A stretch of 64,000 nucleotides of DNA, taken from contig NW_024468285.1 of NCBI RefSeq assembly GCF_002104995.1, positions 1-64,000 of the forward strand, given 5' to 3'. Under the pieces are notes generated by a model. That model searched no databases and had not been told where the DNA came from. It saw nothing but the letters and a program-made list of their open reading frames with translations. Source of the DNA: Linderina pennispora (Eukaryota > Kickxellomycota > Kickxellomycetes > Kickxellales > Kickxellaceae). Of the stretch, positions 9,053 to 17,584 are shown one piece after another; within the stretch, counting starts at the first letter, position 1; each line of letters begins with the position of its first letter. The position numbers were made by a program, and so were the translations under genes.

Positions 9053-10723
9053 TCAGTAGAAGCGGTTGGCAAGCCCGAGCTCGGCCAGCACCGCCGGCTT
9101 GGCGTCCTCCACACTGGCGCCATTCTTGATGCGCTCGCACAGCCGCATGGCCACCTCGAACTGCACCTGGTCCAGCTCGCCGCGCCCATCCCAGTCGGCA
9201 ATCTCCCACACACGCCGCAGCACCTCGCGCCCAAGCCCCGAGTCGCCCAGGAGCCGGCCTGCGCTCGCTCCATCAATCACCTTGCGCTTCGGGTCGCTCT
9301 CGCGCACAAACACGCCCAGGTACCGCAATGCCGCCGGGTTGTCGCCAGCGCCAAACGGATTGCGGCTGCTGCTTCTGCTGCTCATGGCCGAGTACGGCGG
9401 CGGCGTCGGCTCCAGCGGCTTTGCCACGTCATCATCGGCTATGTCCAGCGACCGCCGCGCGTCGGTCGGGAACTTTTGCATCAGGCGCGGGAAGTCCACC
9501 GCCAGCGCATCGTCGGCGTTGCTGATGAGCTTCTGGCTGAGCTTGTTGAACTCGGCAATCTTGAACGCCTCCAGGTCGCGCTTGAACGCGTCCGGATTGG
9601 GGAAGTCGCCGGGCGGCAGGTTGTACCGCACCTGGATCTTGCGGAACTCGCCGGGCAGATCCTCCAGCATCTCCTTGGCCTTCTTGCTTTTGCCAAACAC
9701 CGCCGGCAGCTCGCTGCGCAGGTGCCCGATGATGTGCGCGTGGACGCGTGCCTGTCGCGCCCGCTTGACGATCTCGTTGACGCGTCGCAGCGCTGCATTC
9801 TTCGGAATACTGCGCAGGTCGCGGAGCAGGTCGCGCTGCTCCTGCGCCAGCAGCTCGGTGTTGTCGGAGAATGTGTTGGGCAGTGGCGATTTGTACTGCG
9901 GCCAGAACGAGCCCAGGTACACGCGGTTGACCTCGGGCGTCGGAATGACCTTGCCCAGCGCCCACATCATCGCCCCGTACACGCGCATCAGCTGCTGCTG
10001 GCTCACCTGGTCGCACTTGTTGAGAACTATGCGCACCTTGTCTTCGTGCCCGCGCGTCGCCTGGATCGCCTGCTTGAACTCATCCGAGATGTCCAGCTTG
10101 TAGCTGTCAAACAGCAGCAGAATCAGATCCGACCGCTCTGCAAACCAGCTGATGACTGACACAAAATCGTACCCGCGCTGCACCTGCTTCGATCCCGACA
10201 GGATCCCAGGTGTGTCAACTATCGTCAGGTTCTGCAGCAATGGGTTGTTGAGCTGCGACACCTGGAACCGCGACAAGAACTTGGTGCCAAACTTTGTCAG
10301 CCCCGAGAACGGCAGGTCCCCCGATACTGCCGCGGCATGGCCCGGGATTACCTTGGGCTCGGGCCCTCCCATGATTGCCACGAAGCGGTCGGTCGTCGGC
10401 TCAATCCCCACGTGTGCGCCTGGGTACGACTCGCCCAGCAGGTACTCGACGAACGTCGTCTTGCCTGTCGAGTACTGTCCCAGCAGAAGCACCATTGGCT
10501 TCGACCCAATGTCCTGCGCCGTCAGCGGTGCCGAGTGGAAGCCCTCGAAGCAGTACGACTGCTCCAAAGGCTTGATCTTCTTCGCATACGTCTTCTGCAG
10601 CTCCACCACTGTCTCCTGGTACAGCCGCTCCTCCGCTGTCAGCCCGTCCGCTCCTACCTTGACCGCGCTGCCCGACGGCGTCCCGTTGCGCGTCGACGCT
10701 GCCTCTTTGCCCTTGAAGCTCAT
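9053..10723 (-). CDS. EHD-family dynamin-like ATPase (Eps15-homology domain protein)
   Basis: This intact single-exon gene encodes 556 residues; animal EHD1-4 are about 535. After a helical N-terminus (EERLYQETVVELQKTYAKK) comes the dynamin-type nucleotide-binding domain: P-loop GQYSTGKT, switch PTTDRF, DTPGILSG, NKCDQ and the EHD signature QQLMRVYGAMMWALGK. A helical domain follows. The C-terminal EH domain (about residues 465-550) keeps the tryptophan of the NPF-peptide pocket (RRVWEIADWDGRGELDQVQF). EHD proteins oligomerise on tubular endosomal membranes and drive recycling. The EF-hand loop differs from the animal consensus: the third acidic ligand is Arg and the twelfth-position Glu is Gln, so calcium binding is doubtful. 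That is read from the sequence, while its effect is inference. The gene lies between GAD1 and an unassigned gene on the same strand. Confidence 0.95.
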   Translation of the reverse strand: MSFKGKEAASTRNGTPSGSAVKVGADGLTAEERLYQETVVELQKTYAKKIKPLEQSYCFEGFHSAPLTAQDIGSKPMVLLLGQYSTGKTTFVEYLLGESYPGAHVGIEPTTDRFVAIMGGPEPKVIPGHAAAVSGDLPFSGLTKFGTKFLSRFQVSQLNNPLLQNLTIVDTPGILSGSKQVQRGYDFVSVISWFAERSDLILLLFDSYKLDISDEFKQAIQATRGHEDKVRIVLNKCDQVSQQQLMRVYGAMMWALGKVIPTPEVNRVYLGSFWPQYKSPLPNTFSDNTELLAQEQRDLLRDLRSIPKNAALRRVNEIVKRARQARVHAHIIGHLRSELPAVFGKSKKAKEMLEDLPGEFRKIQVRYNLPPGDFPNPDAFKRDLEAFKIAEFNKLSQKLISNADDALAVDFPRLMQKFPTDARRSLDIADDDVAKPLEPTPPPYSAMSSRSSSRNPFGAGDNPAALRYLGVFVRESDPKRKVIDGASAGRLLGDSGLGREVLRRVWEIADWDGRGELDQVQFEVAMRLCERIKNGASVEDAKPAVLAELGLANRFY

Positions 10724-10961
10724 GACAATTTATATGAATGTCTGGGAAACACTACTAAGTCTTATAAAAATGTACGAAAAAACAAAAAAGCACCCGCTTC
10801 GGAGTCAAAATAACAACAAAGGCAAACTGCTGCCGGTTGTCTCTGCCAAGCTTCCCCTTGCCGCCATCTGCGTTGCCCCGGAGGCCGTCTTCCACCAGTG
10901 ACGACGCTACCACTGTGCGAAGAAATAGAAAACGCTGCCCCCCGCAGTAACCTCTCATTCA

Positions 10962-11693
10962 CTACCCAAACGCCGGAAGGCCTTGCACTGCCTTGCCGCT
11001 CCTCACCCGCGTTGCCGGCGCTGACACGTCTGCCACCCCTACACCTACTGCCTCCGCCAGCACACCGCCCAGCGCCCTGACAATCTCCTGGTCGTCTGCA
11101 TCGGCAAACTCTTTGCCAAACTCCACGCGCTGCCTATACCCGCTGCCCGTCGGCCGCTTATCGCCACGCACCGCCACCTGCACTTCCACACGCGATACAC
11201 GCCCCAGCGTATCAAGCGCCGACAGCAGCGCATCGCCGGTTGTCACATTGCCGCTGATCTCCGGCAGCCCCGCCACTCCCGCCAGCCCAAACAGCTGCTC
11301 AGCATTGACTCCCTTGAGGCCGTGCAGATTTGCCGATGCCACTGCCACTACGCGCTCCACCCCCGATGTCTCCAGCTGCGCAAGCAAACCGTCCACCAGC
11401 GCTGGAGCGTACTCGGCCGCTGGCAGTCCATTGACAAACACAAATGTTGTGTCTACAGACCCTGCAGCCGTGCCAATGACAACTTCAATTTGATCCGTGC
11501 CTGGCACCCAGAACTCTGTCTCCACTGTCTCCTCTGCGGCCTCGTCTATCTGCACCTTGACTGTCGTGCTGTCGTCACCACCGAGCGATCTCCATAGCCC
11601 AAGCGCTGCCCGGTACCCGCCCAGCCGCGTGGTGTCGGGGTATGCCAAGACGACCGTCTTGCCGAATTGTGTTGCAGGCACTGTGAATTGCAT
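10962..11693 (-). CDS. Unassigned protein, possibly a proteasome assembly chaperone 1-like protein
   Basis: The ORF runs 243 codons from the ATG at 11693-11691 (MQFTVPATQFGKTVVLAYPD). The in-frame extension up to 11831 looks untranslated. The protein alternates beta-like and Ala/Gly/Val-rich segments, with TTFVFVNGLPAAEYAPALVD and VERVVAVASANLHGL in the middle, and shows no signal peptide or membrane helix. The overall size and the strand-rich core with a VVAVAS(A/S)NLHGL-type loop recall PAC1/Pba1-like proteasome assembly chaperones, but no diagnostic motif was found, so this is only a suggestion. It is on the same strand as EHD, 238 bases downstream of the EHD 5' end. Confidence 0.6.
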   Translation of the reverse strand: MQFTVPATQFGKTVVLAYPDTTRLGGYRAALGLWRSLGGDDSTTVKVQIDEAAEETVETEFWVPGTDQIEVVIGTAAGSVDTTFVFVNGLPAAEYAPALVDGLLAQLETSGVERVVAVASANLHGLKGVNAEQLFGLAGVAGLPEISGNVTTGDALLSALDTLGRVSRVEVQVAVRGDKRPTGSGYRQRVEFGKEFADADDQEIVRALGGVLAEAVGVGVADVSAPATRVRSGKAVQGLPAFG

Positions 11694-12821
11694 TTGTCTG
11701 AACGAATTATTTGTGGAGAAGCAGGCGAACAAGGCGTTGCGTAATTGTCCATCCCGCAACGTAAGCGCATCTAAACGGCTGATGCATCGAAGTCGTTGAT
11801 CGTGATCAATAAGGCTGATCGAATCAGGCACATGGCCAGGCTCTATGCATAGGTTGACAATTGGGAATGGGATTTAATATAATGCCATATTTAGCAGAAT
11901 ATGGTATATAGACAACTCTGGAAATTTGAGTGCAATGGGTCGGCCCAATTATTGCCATTAGGATCAGGAAGTTGATGGTTTTGTTAGCCCTCAGAGAGTC
12001 CAGTAGTTATGAGCTTTATGGAATGAATAAAACTAGAAATTGCTGAGGTGAAAAAGGGAGGATAGGCCATTCCGGCCCACAATGTTTATACAGGTGGGGA
12101 TTTGGATCTGCACATGGTGGCGAAGGGCACGGGGTTGCCCGAATATCAACAGGTTTGATTGATAGGCTGGCACCCAGCATCAGTGTCCACAATTCCACCA
12201 TCGACTGTTTGAGGATCAGTAGACTGTTCCTCTCCAATATCTTTCTCATGAGTATACTTGCTTTGATACCCTGCCATACGCTTTGTTGACCTCGAAACGG
12301 CAACACATTTCAAAGCCACCATACTAAACCAACCACATAAAAGCTTGACACCTTGGGCCACCCGGCCCCGCCTTTTCTCCCCAGTCAATGCTCGATCCTA
12401 CTTTTTCCATAAAGCTCGTAACCATTTGTTTTCATCTGAAAGGTTACCAGTCATCCAGTGGCAGAGAATATTTATTTCCTGATATCCTGCAGCCGATTTA
12501 GCTGGGAGCCACACCAAAAAGTGGGGAAGATTAAACGGCAGACTTCAATCTACAGTGTACAATACCTGTTGAACCCTCTACGCACACCAACAAACCAACA
12601 CATTCAAGGTGTTCGTTATGACGATGAATCAAAACAGCAAAAGAAGCTGCAGCAATCTGGATACAGTAGCAATGCCATTAAATCCTGGAGGATAATAGCG
12701 CAGCTTACATATCCAATGCCTGGAATGTGAATGCCTCAATATCAGTGTCGCACTTTTGTGCCATCGCTGAAGCAGTATGTTAATGGTAGTGTGTCTTATT
12801 CAGGAACCATGAAACACTGTT
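11694..12821. other. Intergenic with the 3' flank of MDR repeat copy 1
   Basis: This 1.1-kb gap contains no recognisable gene. The last 240 bases (from about 12580) are nearly the same as the 3' flanks of the other two MDR copies. The 80-codon minus-strand ORF at 12146-12388 has no family resemblance I can name. The first 200 bases are the presumed promoter of the 10962-11693 gene. Confidence 0.5.
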
Positions 12822-14480
12822 CTACACCTTGATAACGCTCTTGCCGAAGTTCTTGCCGTCATACAGATTCAGAACTGCCTGAGGAGCGTTCTCCAAACCA
12901 GTGGTCTCATCGATGCGGTACTGAAGCTTGCCTTCCTTGTACAGTTTGCCAACTTCAGCCATAAACTCGTCCTCAGTTGGCGTTCCATAGTACTTGCTGA
13001 CACGCACTCCCTGGAAGATAGCAGCCTTGGTCAGGATATTGAAAGTGTTCTTGAGACCGTATGCCTCATCAGCCGACTTGACGTTGTACTGGGAAATCAT
13101 GCCACAGGAGATAATGCGAGCACCAAAGTTGATGTTGGTCAGAGTAGCATCGAGGAACTCACCACCGACATTATCAAAGTAGATGTCAATACCCTCAGGA
13201 GCAGCCTGCTTGATTGCCTCGGTGAAGGTTCCGCATGTCTTGTAGTTGAAGGCGGCATCGGCACCAATGCTCTTGACAAACTCAACCTTGTCGTCTGAGC
13301 CGGCAACACCAACAACCCGCAGACCACGAGCTTTGGCGAGCTGAACGACAATCTGGCCAACAGCACCCGACGCCGAAGAAACGAGGATGGTCTCACCAGC
13401 CTTTGGCTTACCAATCGTGGTCAGACCGACAAAGGCAGTGAACGACGGCATACCGAAGACTGTGATAAAGTCGCGGGCGTTGTCAGTAGTGCCGGTAGGA
13501 AGCTTGCGCAAAGTAGCAGCACCCACAACCGACTTGGTCTCCCAGGGTGCTATTCTGCTGGAAACAATATCCCCTTCGGAAATGTCAGCGCTGGTTGATG
13601 CCTCCACGATAGCGACACCATCAGTGGTGATAGGCTTGTCAAGCTCATAGCAAGGGATGTAGTTGTTTGTAGCGCCGGTCAGACGACCACGCTGGTACGG
13701 ATCAACAGAAAGATAGAGGCTACGGACCAAAACCTGGTTCTCCTTAAGCAAGTCCTTGGTCGGAGTCGAGGCGGACACGACCTTGAAGATGTCGAGGCTC
13801 GGGGCGCCGCTAGGTGAGTACTTGTTGGCCAGGACGCGAGTGACAGGGCTGTCGGATGTCATGTCGAATGGTGGATGGGTAAACGATAGGTACCGGATGC
13901 GAATAAAGCCAGATATATGTAAAGCTAGTATTAGAAAAGAAAACGAAGCGATTCCAAGACAAGGGAAAGGAGCTATTTTATAGTGGATTCACACAGCAAG
14001 TTATACAGCCCTTTGTCAGGGTACGCTTACTCCATTCACTGATATAGTGAACTTGTGGCGCCTGTGTTGTGTGCCATGAATAGACAAATTGCTTTAATTG
14101 TCCACCGTGGGTAGAAAATTTCTGGCCCTTATATAGTGCACCCTAGGTAGGAGATGAGTGAATTGTATGGATCCAATCATGGGGCTTGAATCCATTATAC
14201 AGCAGTATCTGCTTGGTCTCGAACTATGACCTTAGCTAAGTCTGGTTTTGAACTTCAGAAGACGCAATGGTGATTCAAGTACTCATTTCAGGTTTGTACG
14301 TTTAGAGGTATGTGGAGCGACTAGTGCTACCATTTGTGTTCTTTATGCGCACACTGCTTTATTTCGCCATTAAATGAAACGGGTCAGCAACGTATGCAGT
14401 GAATAGTACGCTGGTTGCTATATTTTTGAATGTTATCTGTGGATTAGCGAACGTTTATATGCATTGTGTAGAAATGATGG
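12580..14480 (-). repeat. MDR duplication unit, copy 1
   Basis: The unit comprises the MDR coding sequence (12822-13862), a conserved 240-base 3' flank (12580-12821) and a displaced piece of the conserved upstream flank (about 14297-14470). That piece matches 16025-16170 of copy 2, including the run ccatttgtg...gccat. In copy 1 it lies about 430 bases from the start codon instead of about 100, so promoter sequence has been inserted or replaced here. Confidence 0.7.
12822..13862 (-). CDS. NADPH-dependent alkenal/enone reductase-like protein, MDR superfamily (copy 1)
   Basis: A single exon encodes 346 residues. It belongs to the zinc-independent medium-chain dehydrogenase/reductases (prostaglandin reductase / leukotriene B4 dehydrogenase / plant double-bond reductase group). 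Visible features are LYLSVDPYQRGR, the Rossmann motif SSASGAVGQIVVQLAK, GVAGSDDKVEFVKSIGADAAFNYK and the signature IDIYFDNVGGE. Such enzymes reduce the C=C bond of reactive alpha,beta-unsaturated carbonyls using NADPH in the cytosol. It differs from copies 2 and 3 mostly in the first 130 residues; the cofactor-binding core is nearly unchanged. No frame breaks are seen. Its promoter is unlike those of the other two copies. Confidence 0.92.
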   Translation of the reverse strand: MTSDSPVTRVLANKYSPSGAPSLDIFKVVSASTPTKDLLKENQVLVRSLYLSVDPYQRGRLTGATNNYIPCYELDKPITTDGVAIVEASTSADISEGDIVSSRIAPWETKSVVGAATLRKLPTGTTDNARDFITVFGMPSFTAFVGLTTIGKPKAGETILVSSASGAVGQIVVQLAKARGLRVVGVAGSDDKVEFVKSIGADAAFNYKTCGTFTEAIKQAAPEGIDIYFDNVGGEFLDATLTNINFGARIISCGMISQYNVKSADEAYGLKNTFNILTKAAIFQGVRVSKYYGTPTEDEFMAEVGKLYKEGKLQYRIDETTGLENAPQAVLNLYDGKNFGKSVIKV

Positions 14481-14888
14481 GAATGGACTGAGGAGAAAAG
14501 GAAGGCTAACCGACCTTCTTGAGCCCAACCATGTGCGTGTTTGGTCCGGTTTATGGTGGAATGGGAGTATAGCGACACTCTGGAGTCGACAGGAAGGACT
14601 GCATGGTAGACATCATTTGCAGCGTAAACCCCCTGACGAAATCTCTACGCATACCAACAAACCAACACATTCAAGGTGTTCCTTATGACGATGAGTCAAA
14701 ACAGCAGAAATTGGTGTGGCAATCCGGATACAGTAACAATGTCATTAAATATTGGAGGATAATAACTCAGCTTACATATTCAATGACTGGAATGTGAATG
14801 CCTCAATATCAATGTCGCACTTTTGTGCCATCGCTGAAGCAGTATGTTAATGGTAGTGTGTCTTATTCAGGAATCACTAAACACCGAT
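13863..14888. other. Intergenic between MDR copies 1 and 2
   Basis: About 430 bases next to copy 1 are unique, with a TATATA-rich patch near 13913 and ttatatagtg near 14132. They are followed by sequence related to the upstream flank of copies 2 and 3, and from about 14590 by the shared 3' flank of copy 2. No coding sequence is convincing. Confidence 0.5.
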
Positions 14889-15929
14889 CTACACCTTGAC
14901 AACGCTCTTGCCGAAGTTCTTGCCGTCAAACAAGTTCAGAACTGCCTGAGGAGCGTTCTCCAGACCAGTGGTCTCATCGATGCGGTACCGAAGTTTGCCC
15001 TCCTTGTACAGCTTACCAACTTCAGCCATAAACTCGTCCTCAGTTGGCGTTCCATAGTACTTGCCAACAAGCATACCCTGGAAGATAGCAGCCTTGGTCA
15101 GGATATTGAAAGTGTTCTTGAGACCGTATGCCTCATCAGCCGACTTGACGTTGTACTGGGAAATCATACCACAGGAGATAATGCGAGCACCAGAGTTGAT
15201 GTTGGCCAGAGCAGCATCGAGCAACTCGCCACCGACGTTGTCAAAGTAGATGTCAATACCCTCAGGAGCAGCCTGCTTGATTGCCTCGGTGAAGGTTCCG
15301 CATATCTTGTAGTTGAAGGCAGCGTCGGCACCAATGCTCTTGACAAACTCAACCTTGTCGTCTGAGCCAGCAACACCAACAACCCGCAGACCACGAGCTT
15401 TGGCGAGCTGAACGACAATCTGGCCAACAGCACCCGACGCCGAAGAAACGAGGATGGTCTCACCAGCCTTTGGCTTACCAATCGTGGTCAGACCGACAAA
15501 GGCAGTGAACGACGGCATACCGAAGACTGTAACGAAGTCGCGGGCATTTTCAATAGTGCCGGTAGGAAGCTTGCGCAAAGTAGCAACATCCACAACCGAC
15601 TTGGTCTCCCAAGGTGCTCCTCTAATATAGACGATGTCACCCTCAGCAACGTCAGCGCTGGCTGATGCCTCCACCACAGCGACACCATGATTGGAAATTG
15701 GCTTGTTAAGTTCATAGCGGGGGACGTAGCTGTTTGTAGTGCCGATTAGACGACCACGCTGGTACGGATCAATAGAAAGATAGAGGCTGCGGACCAAAAC
15801 TTGGTTCTCCTTAAGCGAGTCCTTGGTCGGAGCTGGAGCAGACACGACCTTGAAGTTGTCGAGGCTCGGGGCGCCGCTAGGTGAGTACTTGTTGGCCAGG
15901 ACGCGAGTGATAGATCTTGCAGATGTCAT
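14889..15929 (-). CDS. NADPH-dependent alkenal/enone reductase-like protein, MDR superfamily (copy 2)
   Basis: This 346-residue intact tandem paralogue starts 2,067 bases from copy 1. It has the same motifs (SSASGAVGQ, IDIYFDNVGGE, ISQYNV) and the same ending NFGKSVVKV. Against copy 1 it has about thirty replacements in the first 130 residues, for example in the loop after PYQRGR that lines the substrate pocket in this family, and few afterwards. This suggests that substrate preference may differ; that is inference. A TATTTAA element at 15999-16005 lies 70 bases before the ATG and is conserved in copy 3. Confidence 0.92.
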   Translation of the reverse strand: MTSARSITRVLANKYSPSGAPSLDNFKVVSAPAPTKDSLKENQVLVRSLYLSIDPYQRGRLIGTTNSYVPRYELNKPISNHGVAVVEASASADVAEGDIVYIRGAPWETKSVVDVATLRKLPTGTIENARDFVTVFGMPSFTAFVGLTTIGKPKAGETILVSSASGAVGQIVVQLAKARGLRVVGVAGSDDKVEFVKSIGADAAFNYKICGTFTEAIKQAAPEGIDIYFDNVGGELLDAALANINSGARIISCGMISQYNVKSADEAYGLKNTFNILTKAAIFQGMLVGKYYGTPTEDEFMAEVGKLYKEGKLRYRIDETTGLENAPQAVLNLFDGKNFGKSVVKV

Positions 15930-16835
15930 GTTGGATGTTCAGCTTCGAATTATAAACTTTGTTGTGTGTGTTTTGGTATTCAAATGGCGCAGTGGTGGCT
16001 TAAATACTCTTCCCAAGCTAGCGCATTTAGATATATGTCTAGAGTGACCGATGCCGCCATTTGTGTGGGCAATGTGCTCACCGCTATGTTTTGCCATAAA
16101 ACGAGACGGTTCAACAGCACATGAAGCGAATAGCAGGCAGGGTAGTCTGCGGATGACAAATCATTAAGGAGAAGAGGTAAAAATGCGGTCTTCATGATGA
16201 GTGAATCCTCGCTTGTAATTAGTAATACACACTCCACATGTATTTGCATTCTTTGGCTCGGCAAAGGAACTCTAGGCTTCTAATTATGTGGTTTGATAAA
16301 AACACTAATCGATTTCGACACGCCTGTCCCTGCCGTGCATGCATTTTATTGCTACTGAAGAGGGCCACACCCATGCTAGGCCTTTATTAGATTCTTACTA
16401 ATGCTCACTCCCAAGCGAATATTGCTCACTGCTCAAGGATCATTCTCTATTTCCTTGGTGCCATAAACCTTGTACTGGATCTTGCGTTCCAGATAGAGCT
16501 GAGAGACTTCATTTGTGTAGCTGACTCGGCACTGTGCTGTGTGGCGGTCCAAAGGAAGAAACCCCTGGACCATAGCACGTGTGTGGATAAGTACACCCAG
16601 TCTCTTGTTTCCATACACAGCATTGGATAAGCTAGCGCCAGTCTGTGAAGCCACTTGGCAAGAGGTGTCGTGTAAGGCGACCCATCAGGAGTGCTGATTT
16701 AGATCAACCGATCAATTTCATGGAAGTAGCCTCAATGTGCCTTCTCTTCAGACACTAAATTCGGATGCATCTTCATTCCCTCGCGCCTTCAAATTATTCT
16801 ATTCTCGCTCACATTTGTACACAAAAAAGGACGCG
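15930..16835. other. Intergenic: MDR copy 2 upstream flank and SRP9 promoter
   Basis: Positions 15930-16660 are the upstream part of the duplication unit, including the TATTTAA element and the relic ORF listed separately. The remaining 175 bases are unique and precede SRP9. Confidence 0.55.
16433..16654 (-). pseudogene. Relic ORF carried in the MDR duplication unit (copy 2 version)
   Basis: A 73-codon ORF encodes segments such as NAVYGNKRLGVLIHTRAM and EVSQLYLERKIQYKVYGTKE. The same sequence is recognisable beside MDR copy 3, but there a one-base deletion breaks the frame. The family is not recognised. It looks like the C-terminal fragment of a gene that was duplicated with the MDR gene and is now decaying. 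Confidence 0.35.
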
Positions 16836-17195
16836 ATGACATACTACACGGATTGGGAAAGTTTTGAGACGGCAGCATCGTCGCTGTATGCCAGCGCACC
16901 GCGGCAGGCCCGGTACACGGTCAAATACCGCAACTGCGATTCGCAGCTGACGCTCAAGGTCACAGACGACGCGACATGCGTGCAGTACCGGACGGAGCGG
17001 CTGGACGATATCAGGCGGATGGCACGACTGCACCGGATCCTTGCGCAGACCGCGTCCCAGCGGCAGCAGGACATCAAGGAATTGTCGCCGATCGTGCCGG
17101 TGACACAGAAGCAGGAGGAGCCGCTGAGGGAGCCGCATGGCAAGAGTGCGCAGCAGGGCGGAAAGAAGCGTGGGCGTGGAAAGAAGCGTAACTGA
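16836..17195 (+). CDS. SRP9: Signal recognition particle SRP9 (Srp21-like)
   Basis: The ORF is 119 codons from the ATG at 16836 (MTYYTDWESFETAAS). An upstream in-frame ATG at 16737 would add 33 residues with no family match. Residues 1-75 match the SRP9 alpha/beta fold: a WESF start, ARYTVKYRNCDSQLTLKVTD and the following VQYRT. The C-terminus ends in a Lys/Arg/Gly-rich tail (GGKKRGRGKKRN), as in fungal Srp21 proteins. With SRP14 it binds the Alu domain of SRP RNA and delays elongation of secretory proteins in the cytosol. No intron is seen. Confidence 0.9.
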   Translation: MTYYTDWESFETAASSLYASAPRQARYTVKYRNCDSQLTLKVTDDATCVQYRTERLDDIRRMARLHRILAQTASQRQQDIKELSPIVPVTQKQEEPLREPHGKSAQQGGKKRGRGKKRN

Positions 17196-17584
17196 GAGGG
17201 GTGGGCTGCGGATGGCCCCATGTCGGCATTGCGCAGATCGCACCAGCGTCTTTACATGGTCTAGCTAATGCTCGCTAATGGAGTTTGTTTGTCCTGGTGG
17301 GCTTTGCGAAAAGGAACCAGAGTGGGGAGGGCACAAATGCCTTGACGCTGGTTGGTGGAACCGGGGAGAGAGAGCGGATTTGCGTGACTTCTGGGCCGAA
17401 TGAGTATGCAAACAAGAGACGATCAGCCGCGTTGCAGGAAATGTGGGTGGAAGCTTAATGGTTAGGCGAGACTCGCATGATAACGGCATGTTTATAAGCG
17501 GGTTCATGGGTGAAGCGACCAGCAAGCACCAGTTTTTATTTTCTTCTTACCACGTTTCTTTTTAATACGCACTCTTACTATCAT
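17196..17584. other. Intergenic, SRP9 to disordered-protein gene
   Basis: This 389-base gap holds the presumed SRP9 3' end and the promoter of the next gene. The sequence just before the next ATG is T-rich (17530-17575). No other feature is seen. Confidence 0.35.

Larger units (their letters stand above)
14590..16660 (-). repeat. MDR duplication unit, copy 2
   Basis: The unit includes the 3' flank (from about 14590), the coding sequence 14889-15929 and about 730 bases of upstream flank to about 16660. Copy 3 (59830-61835) matches along the whole length with scattered substitutions and small indels. Shared landmarks are tctacgca(c/t)accaacaaacc in the 3' flank and gaagaaacccctgg in the upstream flank. 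Confidence 0.8.

Noticed and set aside
9066-10103. A 345-codon ORF opposite the EHD gene
   Set aside because: Serine/arginine-rich antisense shadow; the EHD frame has all nucleotide-binding motifs.
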